A DNA stretch of 64,000 bases, taken from the NCBI GenBank assembly GCA_021292105.1, contig CM037861.1, forward strand, positions 72,462,777 to 72,526,776, read 5' to 3'. The first letter of the stretch is position 1. Each line of letters starts with the position of its first letter. Below the pieces are notes generated by a model. The model was given only the letters and a program-made list of their open reading frames with translations, had not been told where the DNA came from and did no database searches. This DNA is from Anadara kagoshimensis. Its lineage: Eukaryota > Mollusca > Bivalvia > Arcoida > Arcidae. The position numbers and the translations under genes are program-made. Positions 63,413 to 64,000 of this stretch are shown here, in pieces.

Positions 63413-64000
63413 GACTGAGATCAACCGGTATCAGTCACAACCAGGTGACAGATTCTATTTCTCGTACCATTAAATTGTTTATAACTGTGATACGTACAAA
63501 ACAAAACACATACCCTCATGGGACTTCTTGCATTCCTTTGGACACTTTATGCATTGTACAAATCCGCACTTTGAAAATTATCAGATCGACAACACGGAGG
63601 TTTTATGTAAACCTGTAATGCCGACAATTTTCGCGTATTCTTAGGTTTTTTGACAACTATAAATGCTATTGTATTTTGTCACAGCTTAATGTCTTTTTCA
63701 GACTTTGATCTTTTATCTAAATTTTGATGAAAAATAATTTAGTGTTCATTACATTATATATAATATTTAAAAGATGTGCATTTTGTCAAAACATTAAATG
63801 TTAAAACACCAGAGTAGATTTTTAAGTTTCCAACCTCTCGCGATAATTCTATTATCAATTTGTGTATCTTCGGAATACGAAAATTCACAATTGTTAATAA
63901 ACAATATGGCGGACGTGCAATATCAAGCATCATGGACACATGCAATATCAAGCATCGTGGACTGTAACGCATGTTCATAATGATGGCATATCGCGGTAGA
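63413..64000. other. Intron or upstream sequence, nothing assigned
   Basis: No cadherin exon or array is visible. Near 63915-63960 a short direct duplication (TGCAATATCAAGCATC) occurs, and AACAATATGGCGGAC has the look of a start-codon context, but no supported open frame follows. Confidence 0.5.

Noticed and set aside
63754-63980. Opposing small open frames near the right edge
   Set aside because: No recognisable protein, no cadherin motif and no splice sites in the needed phase.

Overview
The window holds the 3' two-thirds or less of one large, intron-rich animal gene on the minus strand, buried in tandem repeats. By hand-splicing I recover 26 coding exons, from 63060 down to a stop codon at 665-667. 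They join through GT..AG introns without a phase conflict into one open frame of 3993 bases (1330 codons plus stop). The gene's 5' end lies beyond the right edge. No other convincing protein-coding or RNA gene is visible.

The protein is a long classical-calcium-motif cadherin: one partial and nine complete extracellular cadherin repeats (numbered EC1-EC10 within the window), a membrane-adjacent domain, one transmembrane helix and a cytoplasmic tail of about 114 residues. There are no EGF, laminin-G or GPS domains and no catenin-binding tail. The membrane-adjacent domain after a last repeat that lacks a DxNDN linker is the architecture of cadherin-23 (and protocadherin-15), so I call it cadherin-23-like. 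The low GC content, the size of the introns and several dispersed motifs suggest a lophotrochozoan, most likely a bivalve mollusc. That is inference, not proof.

Layout by increasing coordinate (gene 3' to 5'): 1-664 3' untranslated or flanking sequence; 665-3613 tail exons with a 31-bp array and a hairpin between them; 3614-7529 an intron with 94-, 26- and 46-bp arrays; 7530-12284 transmembrane, membrane-adjacent and EC10 exons separated by 98-, 40- and 28-bp arrays; 12285-26991 EC4-EC9 exons with 60-, 20-, 27-, 43-, 32-, 47-, 13- and 50-bp arrays between them; 26992-34043 EC3-EC4 exons with 26- and 20-bp arrays; 34044-43855 one 9.8-kb intron holding a 28-bp array, an 819-bp DNA transposon with TIRs and target-site duplication, and a 55-bp array; 43856-47210 EC1-EC3 exons with a foldback element; 47211-62986 one 15.8-kb intron that is nearly all a 50-bp array; 62987-63060 the first exon in view; 63061-64000 intron with dispersed repeats.

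Tandem arrays make up roughly 70% of the window (my estimate from array coordinates), and nearly every long intron has its own unrelated unit. The most notable observation is that several arrays or small duplications contain copies of the neighbouring exon-intron junction (exons 3, 6, 13, 19 and 22). Exon ends and splice sites therefore appear to have been carried along in the tandem amplification while the true exon stays intact.
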